Shown: positions 62,850 to 64,000 of the stretch, one piece after another
Layout: each line of letters opens with the position of its first letter
Numbering within the stretch: position 1 is the first letter of the stretch
Assembly: GCA_049602155.1 (NCBI GenBank)
Contig: JBMYRH010000001.1
Span: forward strand, 186,001 to 250,000
Direction of reading: 5' to 3'
DNA: 64,000 bases
Source of the DNA: JBMYRH01 sp049602155
Lineage (GTDB): Bacteria; Myxococcota_A; UBA9042; PHBI01; JBMYRH01
Made by a program: the position numbers and the translations under genes
Notes under the pieces: model-generated
What the model saw: only the letters and a program-made list of their open reading frames with translations
Database searches by the model: none
Told to the model about the DNA's origin: nothing

Positions 62850-63536
62850 TTGAATACGCCCAGCGAACTCATGCATGCCTTTGTCGAGGCACTCGACAAA
62901 GGAGACGACGCGGCGCTTGAAGCCCTGTGCACCGGCAAAGGGCTGTCTGCACGTGGAGAGAGCATTGGACGATTCCTGAGGCAGGCAAAACGCAGCCCGC
63001 TCCGCTGGATCCCCCTCGCGGAGCTCGTCGAGGAGGGCCGTCGCGCGGCCATCTGCGGCCTCCTCAACGAGCCACGCACCGGGCGGGGCCATGGCAAGCT
63101 GTGGTTCACGGCCGTGAAGGATACAGCGTGGCGCATCGAGGGCTACACGAAGAGCGATCGCGCCGCGACCCTCTTTGCCACTGGCGTGCTCCCCGCGATC
63201 TTCCAGCCCTCTGACTTGCCAAGAAGCGCTCAAGCCCAAGCGTGGGCTTCAGAGACCTTGAAGGTCGTTCAAGGTGGTGCGCTTGAGGATCCGATTCTCC
63301 GAGACGGACTGGAGCGCCTCACACACGACACCGTCGGGACACTCGTCGTCATCGATAGCCATCAAATTGCCGCGATTGGGCGCCATGTGGTGGGCATTGG
63401 ACGGCGCCACGGAGAGGATGATGTGCGGCAAACCACATGGTTCGCGCTCCAAGCTGGACCTGAGGGGCAACTATGCCTCGTCGGACACAGTAACAGCGCC
63501 AGTGCGGCGCTGCTTCTTACACAACCCCCTGGATGA
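62850..63536 (+). CDS. Unknown protein after the DUF4157 gene
   Basis: 228 residues; TTG start at 62850, 9 bp after the giant's stop, and an ATG at 62871 is also in frame. The N-terminal 110 residues resemble the NTF2/SnoaL fold (LMHAFVEALDKGDDAALEALC), the rest is alpha/beta. No signal peptide. Coupled placement suggests a chaperone or immunity-like partner of the giant; this is only position-based. Confidence 0.6.
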   Translation: MNTPSELMHAFVEALDKGDDAALEALCTGKGLSARGESIGRFLRQAKRSPLRWIPLAELVEEGRRAAICGLLNEPRTGRGHGKLWFTAVKDTAWRIEGYTKSDRAATLFATGVLPAIFQPSDLPRSAQAQAWASETLKVVQGGALEDPILRDGLERLTHDTVGTLVVIDSHQIAAIGRHVVGIGRRHGEDDVRQTTWFALQAGPEGQLCLVGHSNSASAALLLTQPPG

Positions 63537-63565
63537 CAAGCCACTACCGTCAAAGGTAAAGAGGA

Positions 63566-63584
63566 CTCACGCGCAACGTGTGAG
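63566..63584. other. Short hairpin before the last gene
   Basis: CTCACGCG pairs with CGTGTGAG around CAA (one G-T wobble), with no T-run. It lies 17 bp before the start codon of the next gene. Confidence 0.35.
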
Positions 63585-63601
63585 CGACTGAGGAGCAGAG
63601 C

Positions 63602-64000
63602 ATGGCGAACGACGACGACGACACGACCCCCGAGACTTCTGAGAGCCCTGAGGCAGCCGAGGCAGAGCCCAAGACCGACGCAGGCGCGCAGGTCGAAGAC
63701 TTCGCTGAGACTTTCAAGACTGCGGCTCAAAAGGTCCTCGAGGAGCGCTTCGGGATGGAGCAAAAGGATGACGGGACCGTCGACTTCACCACAATCGACG
63801 GCGAGAAAGTGAAGCAAAACGCTCAGGCCCTCATTACGGGCCTAATGAGCCAACTCGCCGGTGTCACCCCACCGACAGAGGCGGCGGCGCAGAACAAGGC
63901 AGAGTCCCCCGTCCCAGCCACGACAGATGACAACGTGATCGACCTTGAGAGCGCCCGGCGCGCGCGCGCCCCTCGAGAGCCGAGCGACCTTGAGCAGCGG
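63602..64000 (+). CDS. Acidic N-terminus of a further DUF4157-locus protein (3' end outside window)
   Basis: 133 codons with no stop, running off the right edge. ATG at 63602 with GAGGAG about 7 nt before it. The protein begins MANDDDDTTPETSES, with an acidic, Ala/Glu-rich region and a helical stretch (AQKVLEERFGMEQK). At about residue 112 it has NVIDLESARRAR, which matches NVIDLDAARAER of the giant; in both, this lies after a helical N-terminal region. It may be a second DUF4157 or eCIS cargo protein. The family domain itself would lie beyond the window. Confidence 0.7.
   Translation, partial: MANDDDDTTPETSESPEAAEAEPKTDAGAQVEDFAETFKTAAQKVLEERFGMEQKDDGTVDFTTIDGEKVKQNAQALITGLMSQLAGVTPPTEAAAQNKAESPVPATTDDNVIDLESARRARAPREPSDLEQR

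Noticed and set aside
1..64000. tRNA, rRNA, CRISPR array, insertion sequence or prophage
   Set aside because: No tRNA cloverleaf, direct-repeat array, transposase or phage gene was recognised on either strand. The branched repeat at 4002-4128 is the only mobile-element-like structure, and it has no transposase.

Overview
Organism and style. The window is GC-rich and almost fully coding. It carries a C-terminal sorting signal of the MYXO-CTERM type, a MopE-like Cys/Asp metal-binding repeat, a pilMNOP/pilQ type IV pilus locus, a C-terminal PilZ-like protein, DUF6178 and DUF4157 (eCIS core) proteins. This points to a Myxococcota/Bradymonadota-like member of the former Deltaproteobacteria. This is inferred from gene content; no rRNA or tRNA gene was found.

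Layout. 1-3.9 kb: a phospholipase D-like gene cut by the left edge, then a convergent secreted MYXO-CTERM protein with a consensus sigma-54 promoter and a branched nested inverted repeat just upstream. 4.2-14.7 kb: dinB, purA, a HAD 5'-nucleotidase, a transglutaminase-like protein, a five-module membrane redox protein (VKOR, Sel1-like, DsbA, FGE-like, TlpA), a methyltransferase and mdh. 14.7-19.6 kb: a leftward operon of TPR, PilZ, acidic protein and gshA. 19.7-32.8 kb: the leftward pil/aro block pilM-N-O-P, pilQ, aroK, aroB, a lipoprotein, a small TPR protein and aroQ; PilQ is about 2,005 residues because of a roughly 1,200-residue coiled coil. 32.9-40.8 kb: a sigma-54 activator facing a histidine kinase tail to tail (50-bp overlap), prepilin peptidase pilD and a 1,371-residue GT39-type membrane glycosyltransferase.

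40.9-52.6 kb: a DUF6178 protein; a split F0 cluster (atpZ, atpI-like, atpB, atpE) with its own terminator; alr coupled to a secreted protein of unknown function; an MscS channel; a phosphoglycerate-dehydrogenase-like enzyme; a lipoprotein with a predicted blue-copper domain; and a second, small lipoprotein.

52.7-64 kb: the left part of what looks like an extracellular contractile injection system (eCIS) accessory region. It holds a tandem AAA+ ATPase, a 2,525-residue DUF4157 protein (HEVAH motif, about 20 degenerate beta-rich repeats, hydrophobic helical C-terminal region), a small unknown protein, and the start of another gene that shares an NVIDL(D/E)xAR motif with the giant. No sheath, tube or baseplate gene lies inside the window, so the eCIS link rests on the ATPase and DUF4157. 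The most unusual items are the giant DUF4157 protein, the coiled-coil PilQ, the redox fusion, and the sigma-54 promoter with its nested palindrome.
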